Program-made: the position numbers and the translations under genes
Source of the DNA: Parcubacteria group bacterium
Lineage (GTDB): Bacteria; Patescibacteria; ABY1; Buchananbacterales; UBA6539
Reading direction: 5' to 3'
DNA length: 64,000 bases
Assembly: GCA_002687175.1 (NCBI GenBank)
Contig: NYZP01000001.1
Coordinates: forward strand, 1 to 64,000
The notes under the pieces: model-generated
Database searches by the model: none
What the model was told of the DNA's origin: nothing
What the model saw: only the letters and a program-made list of their open reading frames with translations
In this document: in pieces, positions 32,199 to 39,374 of the stretch
How the letters are laid out: each line of letters opens with the position of its first letter
Position numbering within the stretch: the stretch's first letter is position 1

Positions 32199-32490
32199 AA
32201 CAAAGATCAAGGATAGTTCGTCGTTGCCAAGAACGCATTCCTAAAAACTGATCACAAACTCTACAGAATTCTCCACCCCCCGTCGAAGAATCATGCCGGG
32301 GATGACTACAGGCATCTTGAAGTATGGCTAGTTTCTCGGTAAGGGGTCCCTTCTCCTCACGAAGTGACGTCTTCTTTTCCTTAGGTATTCCCTCCTCACT
32401 CAAGACAGCTTCAATTTGAGCTAGTCTAGTGGTGATGTTGGGAATTTCGTGTTCTACCTCTGCCATTGTTATTCTTTCTTCTTTAACCAT
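32182..32490 (-). CDS. Hypothetical 102-residue zinc-binding protein
   Basis: Residues 10-60 form a charged helical, coiled-coil-like region (ITTRLAQIEAVLSEEGIPKEKKTSLREEKGPLTEKLAIL). The C-terminal part has DACSHPRHDS then FCRVCDQF, offering Cys/His ligands for one zinc. GGGAG stands nine bases before the ATG and a consensus promoter lies at 32534-32562. The terminator overlaps its 3' end, as in other cassettes of this window. No family recognised. Confidence 0.7.
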   Translation of the reverse strand: MVKEERITMAEVEHEIPNITTRLAQIEAVLSEEGIPKEKKTSLREEKGPLTEKLAILQDACSHPRHDSSTGGGEFCRVCDQFLGMRSWQRRTILDLCCSRLN

Positions 32491-32533
32491 GGCAAAATAC
32501 TCCCTAGCTGTTCACTTACATTTACATTGTTAA

Positions 32534-32562
32534 ATACTAAACATTATTAATAAAATTGTCAA
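32534..32562 (-). promoter_or_regulatory. Promoter of the 102-residue zinc-binding protein gene
   Basis: On the minus strand TTGACA (32557-32562) and TAGTAT (32534-32539), spacer 17 bases, about 44 bases before the ATG. Confidence 0.7.
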
Positions 32563-32683
32563 CATTAAAAAAATGAAGGTCAAGTCATACGTCTCACAAC
32601 ACCAGTTATCTGGTTCGCTCTCCCTCTCGCTGACGCTCTAGGTCGACCCAAATCTCTACCTTAAAATATAGTTCTGACCGTGT

Positions 32684-32689
32684 TATAAT
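32684..32689 (+). promoter_or_regulatory. -10 box giving a leaderless M23 peptidase mRNA
   Basis: TATAAT ends seven bases before the ATG at 32697. Confidence 0.6.
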
Positions 32690-32696
32690 ACAATAG

Positions 32697-34112
32697 ATGT
32701 TAAAAACAAAAAATAAAAATGAGGATACCCTGAGATCCCGGATCAAGTCCGGGATGACATCCCAGGGTGACGAATGGAAAAGAGTATTAGTTAACTTACT
32801 AATAATTAGCTTTGTGATGGCTAATTTTTTTGTTGCTCCCTTGCAAGCTCAGGAAGGTTATGACATCACGGAAATTGAAGAAAATACCGAGTCGGAAAAG
32901 ACTGCCGAAGAACTGGCCGAAGAACAAAGGTTAAAAGATGAAGCTACCAAAAAAAAGAGAGAAGAAGAAATAAAATTGGCTGAATTAAACAAAAACATCA
33001 GTAATAAAAGAGATGCTATTAATACTTTACAAAAAGAGATTGATGCCTACGCCGTACAAATAAAAGATAAGCAAGGTGAAGCTAGGGGACTGCGCAATCA
33101 AATTGCTATTTTGGATAACCAAATTGCCAAAGTAAATTTGGATATTGAATCAACTGAGCTTAAAATTGACCAAACCAATTTAGAAATCCAAACATTAAAT
33201 ATTGAAATTGAAAATGTTGAAGCCGAAGTAACCATCAATAAAGTACGGCTAGCAGAATTTATTCGCTTGATTTATAAAAATGATCAAGTCAGTTATTTGG
33301 AAGTTATCTTAACTAATGAATCTTTTTCTGATTTTTTTGATCAAATAAAATACACCGAGGAAATTCACACCGACATTAAGTCAAGTTTAACCAAATTAAA
33401 AAATAGCAAACAAGACCTTGAAACTCAAAGAACTAACTGGGAAGAAAAAGCTCAGCTGGAAGAGGATTTAAAAAACGAACTCCAACAAAATATTGATGGT
33501 TTGGATGAAAAAAATACCGCCCAAGAAATTTTGCTGGTTCAGGCCAGACTAACTGAACGACAATATCAAAATTTTCAATACCAGCTACAGCTAGAACAAC
33601 AACAAATTAATTCAGATATAATTAATTTGGAAAAAGAGGTTCGAGAAAAATTGGAAGCCAGGGAGTTTGCTGAACGATTTAGTGGTTTTGGTCCAGCTCG
33701 TTTGGCCTGGCCAGTTAACCCTAGCCGTGGTATTACTGCTTTTTTCCATGATCCTGATTATCCCTTCCGCTATATTTTTGAACATCCAGCCATAGATATT
33801 CGAGCTTATCAGGGTACCACCATTCAAGCACCGGAAAATGGTTATGTCGCCAGAGTTAAATTTCGTGGTGACACCAGCTATGCTTACGTAATGTTGATTC
33901 ATAATGACGGACTATCAACAGTGTTCGGGCATGTCTCATCGGTGTTAGTTAATCAAGACGAATATGTTACTAAAGGCCAAACCGTAGCTTTAACTGGTGG
34001 TATGCCGGGAACCAACGGAGCTGGTAATTTAAGTACCGGACCACATCTTCATTTTGAAGTTAGATTCAACGGCATTCCAGTTAACCCGTTAGAATATTTA
34101 CCACCATTTTAA
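32697..34112 (+). CDS. EnvC-like secreted M23 peptidase with coiled coil
   Basis: A 471-residue exported protein. The hydrophobic signal (VLVNLLIISFVMANFFVAPLQAQ) begins only at about residue 30; the preceding residues (DTLRSRIKSGMTSQGDE) are encoded by a palindromic repeat. Residues 60-325 form a long coiled coil. The C-terminal M23 domain has HPAIDIRAYQGT, the first zinc motif, and GPHLHFEVRFNG, the HxH motif, so catalysis is possible, unlike true EnvC. It probably cuts or regulates cutting of peptidoglycan cross-bridges during division. A -10 box seven bases before the ATG indicates no leader. Confidence 0.9.
   Translation: MLKTKNKNEDTLRSRIKSGMTSQGDEWKRVLVNLLIISFVMANFFVAPLQAQEGYDITEIEENTESEKTAEELAEEQRLKDEATKKKREEEIKLAELNKNISNKRDAINTLQKEIDAYAVQIKDKQGEARGLRNQIAILDNQIAKVNLDIESTELKIDQTNLEIQTLNIEIENVEAEVTINKVRLAEFIRLIYKNDQVSYLEVILTNESFSDFFDQIKYTEEIHTDIKSSLTKLKNSKQDLETQRTNWEEKAQLEEDLKNELQQNIDGLDEKNTAQEILLVQARLTERQYQNFQYQLQLEQQQINSDIINLEKEVREKLEAREFAERFSGFGPARLAWPVNPSRGITAFFHDPDYPFRYIFEHPAIDIRAYQGTTIQAPENGYVARVKFRGDTSYAYVMLIHNDGLSTVFGHVSSVLVNQDEYVTKGQTVALTGGMPGTNGAGNLSTGPHLHFEVRFNGIPVNPLEYLPPF
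32727..32768. repeat. Palindromic element in the M23 peptidase N-terminus
   Basis: Inner arms TCCCGGA and TCCGGGA flank TCAAG; outer arms ACCCTG and CAGGGT lie at 32727-32732 and 32763-32768. The frame stays open and encodes residues before the signal peptide. The resulting string SRIKSGMT is typical of this repeat in many bacterial proteins. Confidence 0.8.
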
Positions 34113-34114
34113 TT

Positions 34115-34897
34115 ATGCCAACTATTCAAGAAAGGATTACGGCACTGGTTATTTGGTTAATTGTAGTCTTGGCTACCTTTCTTTATGCTCGCTATTACTA
34201 CCACTTAAAAACAGTTGGCGAAATTATATTGGCTCTTTCACCAGCAATAATATTCTTTACTGGCGGAATTTTAATTTTTAGTCGAGATCGAAAAAAAATC
34301 AAACGAGCTAAACAAAAAAATGAGCTCAAACGTACTGTTGAGCTGGAATGGGGTCAAGTCATAAAACACGATGCTTTAACTTACTTAACTCCAGTTATTA
34401 TTTTGTCCATTCCTTTCTTTTTTGGTCAGCTACCCAATATTACAAGTGTCACTCAGGCCAGCGCCACCTTTCTGGCTTTATCATACTTAAAATTTATTTA
34501 CTGGGGGGGGAATTGTAAAAATTTAGTAATAATAAAAAGGGTTGAAGGAGAGGGGGAGCTCCTTCAACCCTGTGAGGCGAACTCCACTCGTAAGCGGAGT
34601 CCAGAGGGAAAAACTATAAAGATCTATGTTAACACTCTAAATGAGTGTTGTTTAAGTTGGCCGGTGGGACTGTGGGGTGTATCCCACCGGCCAGGGGAGG
34701 GAAGGAGTTGGAGCCATGTATGGACATGCTCCAATCCTGGGGTCATACAACACACTGGCTTCCAAACCAGGGTGCAAAAAACAAATACGGCGCGGAGGGC
34801 CTCAGACCATTTACCATGTATACCAGCAAACGATTTGGGCCCTCCGCTGGAAGGAGATTACGCACAATGCGCGATAGCTACTAAGCGCCTACGCTAG
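34115..34897 (+). CDS. Small membrane protein with probable frameshift at a G8 run
   Basis: Starts two bases after the M23 gene. The first 130 residues hold hydrophobic segments at about 10-25, 38-55 and 92-125 and look coding. At 34503-34510 there is a run of eight G. With seven G the protein would end as YWGGIVKI at the TAG at 34524-34526, a sensible end for a 136-residue membrane protein. With eight G the frame runs on to 34897 through hairpin-rich sequence that reads as nonsense. I consider the part after 34526 spurious. No known family is recognised. Confidence 0.6.
   Translation: MPTIQERITALVIWLIVVLATFLYARYYYHLKTVGEIILALSPAIIFFTGGILIFSRDRKKIKRAKQKNELKRTVELEWGQVIKHDALTYLTPVIILSIPFFFGQLPNITSVTQASATFLALSYLKFIYWGGNCKNLVIIKRVEGEGELLQPCEANSTRKRSPEGKTIKIYVNTLNECCLSWPVGLWGVSHRPGEGRSWSHVWTCSNPGVIQHTGFQTRVQKTNTARRASDHLPCIPANDLGPPLEGDYAQCAIATKRLR
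34538..34571. repeat. Thirteen-base-pair hairpin
   Basis: Perfect arms AGGGTTGAAGGAG and CTCCTTCAACCCT with an eight-base purine loop. No T-run follows, so it is not a normal terminator. It is the first of a series of hairpins up to 34847. Confidence 0.85.
34581..34692 (+). other. Series of three further hairpins, possible structured leader RNA
   Basis: ACTCC/GGAGT at 34581-34600, AACACTC/GAGTGTT around TAAAT at 34631-34649, and GGCCGGTGGGA/TCCCACCGGCC at 34659-34692 (11 perfect pairs). All are upstream of the Shine-Dalgarno-led ORF at 34716. No known RNA family recognised. Confidence 0.6.
34716..34877 (+). CDS. Small basic protein of the hairpin-rich cassette
   Basis: A 53-residue ORF (MYGHAPILGSYNTL ... 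WKEITHNAR) with AAGGAG eight bases before the ATG. It is basic and aromatic without membrane segments. Its stop overlaps the start of the next cassette ORF (ATGCGCGATAG), so the two could be coupled. An inverted repeat (GCGGAGGGCC at 34792, GGCCCTCCGC at 34838) lies inside it. GC is much higher than in core genes. No family is recognised; a non-coding explanation as structured RNA is possible. Confidence 0.4.
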   Translation: MYGHAPILGSYNTLASKPGCKKQIRRGGPQTIYHVYQQTIWALRWKEITHNAR

Positions 34898-35076
34898 AGG
34901 AGCTCAACGCCTATAAGGGGACGGAGCTCACTCAAACATTGTACGATATCAACCATTATGCTAACAAATTTTTAAAAAAATGTCAACCCCTTAAAAACCT
35001 TGAATTAAAAGAAGAAATCAAGGATTTAAAAACTAAAATTCAGCTAGAAGGTAAAAGGCTTCAGGAAAATTCCTGA
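34867..35076 (+). pseudogene. Second cassette ORF interrupted by an in-frame TAA
   Basis: AAGGAG stands ten bases before an ATG at 34867 (MRDSY), which meets TAA at 34882. The same frame is then open for 63 codons (APTLEELNAYKG ... LKEEIKDLKTKIQLEGKRLQENS), a convincing amphipathic, charged helical protein. It ends with TGA inside the right arm of a terminator, exactly as the lipoprotein gene at 1178 does. I read this as a nonsense-mutated gene; a TTG start at 34939 with GGAG upstream, or stop readthrough, are alternatives. Confidence 0.45.
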
Positions 35077-35085
35077 AGCCTTTTT
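35055..35085. terminator. Bidirectional terminator
   Basis: Perfect 13-base arms AAGGCTTCAGGAA and TTCCTGAAGCCTT with a two-base loop. T-runs occur on both sides, so it can serve the plus-strand cassette and the minus-strand gene at 35088. Confidence 0.9.
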
Positions 35086-35087
35086 GG

Positions 35088-35339
35088 TTAGTAGGGGAGA
35101 TTAGTACCAGCTTGATCAACAGCGATGTTGAGAATTGCGAGGATCTTAATGATCAACTCAATCAAACTAGCAGCAATCTCGGGGAGAAATAACTTCAGCA
35201 CGACGATGATCATCGCTAGAGTTAATCCCGCAGATAATGCATGAAACATATCGTGACATGTTATGAATAAACGGGGGACTATCATAGCCAGATGACCACT
35301 CTGGTTATCGTGAAGTTTTCTCCACATTTGTCCCACCAT
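35088..35339 (-). CDS. Small membrane protein, unknown function
   Basis: An 83-residue product with an amphipathic N-terminal part (MWRKLHDNQSGHLAMIVPRLF) and two hydrophobic segments (about residues 36-56 and 58-75). The start may be 35339 or the ATG at 35327, which has GGTGGG upstream. A consensus promoter lies at 35405-35433 and the bidirectional terminator follows the stop. It has the promoter-ORF-terminator form of the other cassettes. No family recognised. Confidence 0.55.
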   Translation of the reverse strand: MVGQMWRKLHDNQSGHLAMIVPRLFITCHDMFHALSAGLTLAMIIVVLKLFLPEIAASLIELIIKILAILNIAVDQAGTNLPY

Positions 35340-35404
35340 AATTGGCCATAAAAATTTACCGCCAAGTAAAGTAGGACAAAGTGATTGTAAAGTACCAGCA
35401 TTTA

Positions 35405-35433
35405 ATTATGCTATATATTTTAAAACTTGTCAA
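35405..35433 (-). promoter_or_regulatory. Promoter of the 83-residue membrane protein gene
   Basis: On the minus strand TTGACA (35428-35433) and CATAAT (35405-35410), spacer 17 bases. Confidence 0.65.
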
Positions 35434-35452
35434 CCTTATTTGCTAAACCAAA

Positions 35453-35483
35453 AACCAGCTCACTATCTCTGAGCTGGTTTTTT
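35453..35483. terminator. Terminator, probably of the 126-residue membrane protein gene
   Basis: Arms AACCAGCTC and GAGCTGGTT with a nine-base loop; T-runs on both sides make it bidirectional. It lies just beyond the stop of the minus-strand gene at 35494. Confidence 0.8.
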
Positions 35484-35493
35484 ATGACTTATT

Positions 35494-35874
35494 TTAGAGT
35501 ATAAATCCAGCGTAAAGCAGAACAGCACCAAGGACAATATTACCAAAGGCGCTAATATTAAATATATTTTCAGTATTAAAATGCTTAACTAGATCATTAG
35601 AGAAGTCCGGTAGCAGTAAGTAGAGTACACCTTTTCCAATTGCCAACCAACCAAAAATGGTAATGATAATTTCCCAGCCAGTCCAAATATTATGACTTAA
35701 AACTACCAACAACCCCAGAACTAAGCTCATCACCCCACCAAATGTCATCATAAGTGGGTTTTTCTTTAAATCTTTTACTAAATCTTGATAATGCTTTTTG
35801 TTAACCAGTAATGACAGACCCATGATAACCATATAAATGCCCATCAGTTTGGCTAAAAAAATTGAAACCTCCAT
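35494..35874 (-). CDS. Four-helix integral membrane protein, unknown function
   Basis: A 126-residue protein with four hydrophobic segments: about residues 5-22, 43-62, 67-88 and 108-126. The pattern FLAKLMGIYMVIMGLSLLVNKKHYQDLVKDL ... GWLAIGKGVLYLLLP ... GAVLLYAGFIL is that of small conserved inner-membrane proteins of CPR genomes annotated as integral membrane protein. I cannot name a function. Base use is core-like and no Shine-Dalgarno sequence is seen. Confidence 0.75.
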   Translation of the reverse strand: MEVSIFLAKLMGIYMVIMGLSLLVNKKHYQDLVKDLKKNPLMMTFGGVMSLVLGLLVVLSHNIWTGWEIIITIFGWLAIGKGVLYLLLPDFSNDLVKHFNTENIFNISAFGNIVLGAVLLYAGFIL

Positions 35875-35964
35875 ATTTTTTTATTTTAAAAATTAATTGA
35901 CTCTTATATTATAACATTTAAATGGAAAAATATAAACAACTATTAAATCCTTATTGGCAAAATT

Positions 35965-36114
35965 TTATTTAGTGTCTAAAACAGTAGCATCAGATCCCGG
36001 AGTAGGGGAAGTAGTACTAGAATTTGTTAAATTATTAACTTTACCGTTTATAATAATAAAAAACGTACTTATTAGAATAAAAAATATTATTATTACTAAA
36101 CTTTTTTTTGTCAT
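35965..36114 (-). CDS. Small membrane-anchored protein, missed on the minus strand
   Basis: A 49-residue ORF: MTKKSLVIIIFFILISTFFIIIN gives a basic start and one membrane helix. It is followed by a Ser/Thr/Pro-rich outer tail (NSSTTSPTPGSDATVLDTK), a frequent design of small exported proteins. A longer open frame exists on the plus strand over the same bases, but it lacks a signal or a ribosome site and reads as the antisense shadow. Support is the clear anchor-plus-linker pattern. Confidence 0.5.
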   Translation of the reverse strand: MTKKSLVIIIFFILISTFFIIINGKVNNLTNSSTTSPTPGSDATVLDTK

Positions 36115-36518
36115 GGTTAATTTAATCTTTATTTTTAAGAGAGAGGAGTAGTGAAAAGTTTTGTTTTAACTATATTTTTAAAATACATAGCGTCGCACAA
36201 TAAAGATTAAGCGACACAAGAGGGATAAATAGTTATCCACATTAATACATTTATAGTAATAATGGTTAAATAAGCTTTATAACCTGCGGTATACTTTAAA
36301 TAACTATCATTTAATTGAATGTCCGTTATTGTCCAGAAAAAATAATTTAAAAAAATTTAATTTTGCCAAATTCATTTATAACTATTAATTACAAACTAAA
36401 TTGTAACGTTATAAAAAATAATTTGTGACCATTAGTACTCAAAACTTACTGCTAAACGCCACTCTCTCTTCCCTCTTGACACTTCCCTACCCTTAATATT
36501 TTACGACGCATAATATTT
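36115..36518. other. AT-rich intergenic region with an exact DnaA box
   Basis: A 400-base stretch without a gene. It contains TTATCCACA at 36233-36241 and, just before it, GTCGC and GCGAC as an inverted repeat (36192-36214). A single box does not make an origin and no dnaA or dnaN is near. Confidence 0.45.
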
Positions 36519-37379
36519 TTATTTATGTTCCCCACAAAGGTTATTAGCTTCTTCAATAATTTTAGTTTTATTTTTTAGACCTAAACTGTTAAGTCTTTTA
36601 TCCTTACTCACTAACTGCGAGCACATAATAACTTGTTTTTTTAATAGCTGCTTCTTTTGATATTCATTTAAGCTAAGTAATGCCGTAACCGGATATAAAC
36701 CTTGATGATGAACCATCCCCTGCAAACTCTTTTGGTTATCAGGATACGACCAAGCAATAACTTTAATTCCAACACATTTACAATAATGAATAGCATTGGA
36801 AGTCATTTCCGTGTTAGTTACCAGCCAACTCTCTAATTTGGCATTTTTGGGTTTAGCGCCTTTTTTTACCTTTCGTTGCCATTGATCTTGAATATCTAAA
36901 AACCGACCATAAGTATACAGGGCATCCTTACTGCCAGTCTTGCGACCAGGACGAGAATGAAACTTAGCTTCGATAATAGCATGGATCCCCTCCTTCGGCT
37001 TTTCAGCTATTAAATCAACCTCATGAGAAATACATTTACCTTGAACAATAACATTAGTTTTAACTTTATAATCTAAATGTCGTAACAACTCTGCAAAATA
37101 CTTCTCGAAGGGAAAGCCATCTGGTCCCAAACGCATTATCGCCTTTTTTAAATTATACCGAGCAGCAAATGACTGATTAGCCGACTTTAACATACCAAAA
37201 GCTAACTGATGAATTTTAGCAGTACTAACACCTTGATCTATATGGGACTTAATTTTTCCAATAATATCATCAATCAATTTGGTAGAGGCCCCCGAATCAA
37301 TCATTGACTTTCTGAGTTTAGAAACGGAAAATGGTTCTTTATTACCCTCAGCTTTAGTTACTAATACTTTTTTAAACAT
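36519..37379 (-). CDS. ATP-cone domain fused to a Mrr-like PD-(D/E)xK nuclease
   Basis: A 286-residue protein. Residues 1-90 form an ATP-cone (VLVTKAEGNKEPFSVSKLRKSMIDSGAS ... AKIHQLAFGMLKSANQSFAARYNLKKAIMRLGPDG), the nucleotide-sensing module of ribonucleotide reductase and NrdR. Residues 95-230 hold the nuclease: SHEVDLIAEKPKEGIHAIIEAKFHSR with the catalytic Asp and Glu-x-Lys, and WLVTNTEMTSNAIHYCKCVGIKVIAWSYP. The C-terminus has a short helix-hairpin-like part. I start it at 37379 (MFKKVLV) because the longer frame overlaps ftsQ. Its likely role is DNA repair or defence controlled by nucleotide level; this is inference. Confidence 0.85.
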   Translation of the reverse strand: MFKKVLVTKAEGNKEPFSVSKLRKSMIDSGASTKLIDDIIGKIKSHIDQGVSTAKIHQLAFGMLKSANQSFAARYNLKKAIMRLGPDGFPFEKYFAELLRHLDYKVKTNVIVQGKCISHEVDLIAEKPKEGIHAIIEAKFHSRPGRKTGSKDALYTYGRFLDIQDQWQRKVKKGAKPKNAKLESWLVTNTEMTSNAIHYCKCVGIKVIAWSYPDNQKSLQGMVHHQGLYPVTALLSLNEYQKKQLLKKQVIMCSQLVSKDKRLNSLGLKNKTKIIEEANNLCGEHK

Positions 37380-37383
37380 AAAA

Positions 37384-38247
37384 TTATTTAAAGAATACCT
37401 TTTCACCAAAACGTAAATCAATATATTCTAACTCTGAAGGATTCTTAACTTTTTCTCGTAATATATTAAGTAGTAATGTAGTTTGTTCATTGGCTGATCT
37501 ATCAAGACGAAAACGTGCCTCCCAACCAGTCTCAGTAATTAAAATAATCTCTTGTGGATGATCATTAGTAATATAGTTAAGGATTTTAAAATTAGCACGA
37601 TCTTTTATCTCGTTGGTCAGTTCTACGATAAACTCAACTTGTTTTGCTGATAAAACGTTCTGTCCAATTACTACTTCTTTATTCAAATGATGATGAATAA
37701 TAGGATACTTACCACTACTTGATTCTGGTCTAATTAATGTTGTCTCCCCTTCACCAGGCTGAATAATTAAATCATTCTCGGTTGCTTCTTTAAGCACTAC
37801 ACCATCTAAACCGATAAAATACCGCTTATCACTACTGACCCAGACTAGATTAGCTATTTTTTCAGCTATAACAATTTCCAAACTATCAGGATAATTCTTG
37901 TTTATGCTAACGTTATCAAATGAGAGTGAATCCTCTAGCAAATTTTTCAAAGTACTTTTTTTAAGGAAAAGTAAATTATTTTGGCTAAAAAATAAAAATC
38001 TTCTTTTAGCTGTTTGCATGTCAACAATTTGTAAAATATCATGCTGACTGATACTACTATTCCCTTTAACAGTAATATTCTCCAGCTGAAGTAAGCTGCT
38101 GGAGTTTAACAAATAAGATCCAATAATTATTAAAATAATTAAAAATAATCTACGATATTTAAATCTCTTGGTTTTTTCAACTTTTTCTTTTTTGGGAAAA
38201 AAGGGATTCCTAAAATTCTTTTTCTGATAGTCTCTTTTTTGTCTCAT
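37384..38247 (-). CDS. ftsQ: FtsQ/DivIB-like cell division protein
   Basis: A 287-residue bitopic membrane protein. A basic cytoplasmic tail (residues 1-30), one membrane segment (FLIILIIIGSYLLNSSSLL), then a POTRA domain (LENITVKGNSSISQHDILQIV) and a beta domain (SLEIVIAEKIANLVWVSSDKRYFIGLDGVVL) match FtsQ. It would scaffold the divisome. Sequence identity in this family is low, so the call rests on architecture and on position next to ddl and alr, a normal dcw arrangement. I chose the ATG at 38247 just after ddl. Confidence 0.85.
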   Translation of the reverse strand: MRQKRDYQKKNFRNPFFPKKEKVEKTKRFKYRRLFLIILIIIGSYLLNSSSLLQLENITVKGNSSISQHDILQIVDMQTAKRRFLFFSQNNLLFLKKSTLKNLLEDSLSFDNVSINKNYPDSLEIVIAEKIANLVWVSSDKRYFIGLDGVVLKEATENDLIIQPGEGETTLIRPESSSGKYPIIHHHLNKEVVIGQNVLSAKQVEFIVELTNEIKDRANFKILNYITNDHPQEIILITETGWEARFRLDRSANEQTTLLLNILREKVKNPSELEYIDLRFGEKVFFK

Positions 38248-38249
38248 AA

Positions 38250-39341
38250 TTAACGATACCAAACCTCTTTTGGTTGATACTCAGTACTTAATTTATTTTT
38301 TTCGTCATAGCGTTCAATCGCCAAATCAATCAATTTTTCTAACAGCTTAGAATAAGCTAGTCCTGAGGCTTGCCACAACTTTGGATACATAGAAATTGAA
38401 GTAAAACCGGGAATGGTGTTAGCCTCATTTAAATAAACCTTATGTCCTTTCTTAGTGACCAAAAAATCAATTCGTGCCATTCCGGACAAATTTAAAACTT
38501 TAAAGGCCTCTACGGCATAAACCTGAATCTGCTTTATCACTTTATTTGGTAATTTAGCAGGTATCACCTCTTCGGAACTTCCATCAACATATTTAGCATC
38601 ATAATCATAAAATTCATTTGACGAAATTATTTCACCAGGTACTGAAGTCTTGGGATTATCATTACCTAAAACGGCAATCTCAATTTCATGAGCATTATCA
38701 ATCCCCTGCTCGACAATAACTTTAGTATCATACTTAACCGCGTCATTAACTCCTAAAATTAGTTCTTTGTGATTGTGACATTTAGAAATTCCGACACTGG
38801 AACCTAGATTAGCCGGTTTAGCAAACATCGGAAATTTGAGCCCCCTGCCCTTGATCTGTTTTAATATCTTACTTTTATTATTTTTCCAATCTTTTGCTAA
38901 AAACCAATCGTACTTTACGCTGGGTATCTTAACTTGATCACAGAGTTGCTTTTGAACCACTTTGTCCATGGCGACTGCTGATCCCAAAACTCCAGCCCCA
39001 ACATAAGCAATATCTGCCATTTCCAACATTCCTTGAACTGTACCATCCTCGCCATATGAACCATGCAGTACAGGAAAAACAACATCAAAACGTTTAAGTA
39101 AACTATCAGGAATTAATTCAGCACCTTTTTCTTTGATTTTTCCCGACTTCAAAGAGATAACTGGATTTGTGGTAATCCACTTACCATCTTTAGTAATGCC
39201 AATAGGAATTACTTGATACTTTTTTCTATCCAAAGCTTTCATTACTGATTGAGCAGAAACTATTGAAACTTCGTGCTCTCCTGATTTTCCACCAAAAATA
39301 ACACCTACTTTAATCTTACTATTTTTACTTATTTTAGCCAT
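38250..39341 (-). CDS. ddl: D-alanine--D-alanine ligase
   Basis: ATP-grasp enzyme making the D-Ala-D-Ala end of the peptidoglycan stem. It begins KVGVIFGGKSGEHEVSIVSAQSV, has HGSYGEDGTVQGMLEMADIAYVGAGVLGSAVAMDK, FPMFAKPANLGSSVGISK and ARIDFLVT...VYLNEANTIPGFT. It has 363 residues, the VanA-like longer size. It is separated from alr upstream by a 500-base GC-rich insert. Confidence 0.97.
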   Translation of the reverse strand: MAKISKNSKIKVGVIFGGKSGEHEVSIVSAQSVMKALDRKKYQVIPIGITKDGKWITTNPVISLKSGKIKEKGAELIPDSLLKRFDVVFPVLHGSYGEDGTVQGMLEMADIAYVGAGVLGSAVAMDKVVQKQLCDQVKIPSVKYDWFLAKDWKNNKSKILKQIKGRGLKFPMFAKPANLGSSVGISKCHNHKELILGVNDAVKYDTKVIVEQGIDNAHEIEIAVLGNDNPKTSVPGEIISSNEFYDYDAKYVDGSSEEVIPAKLPNKVIKQIQVYAVEAFKVLNLSGMARIDFLVTKKGHKVYLNEANTIPGFTSISMYPKLWQASGLAYSKLLEKLIDLAIERYDEKNKLSTEYQPKEVWYR

Positions 39342-39374
39342 TTTTATGTAATTACTGTTGACAATTATTAAATA

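Noticed and set aside
34581..34692. Known structured RNA such as SRP RNA, tmRNA or RNase P RNA
   Set aside because: None of the conserved cores of these RNAs could be recognised; only simple hairpins are visible.
34677..34897. Several overlapping frames after the G8 run
   Set aside because: Only the 34716 ORF has a well-spaced ribosome site; the others are shadows.
35954..36151. Plus-strand 65-codon frame
   Set aside because: Reads as the antisense of the membrane anchor and linker of the minus-strand ORF at 35965-36114; no ribosome site.
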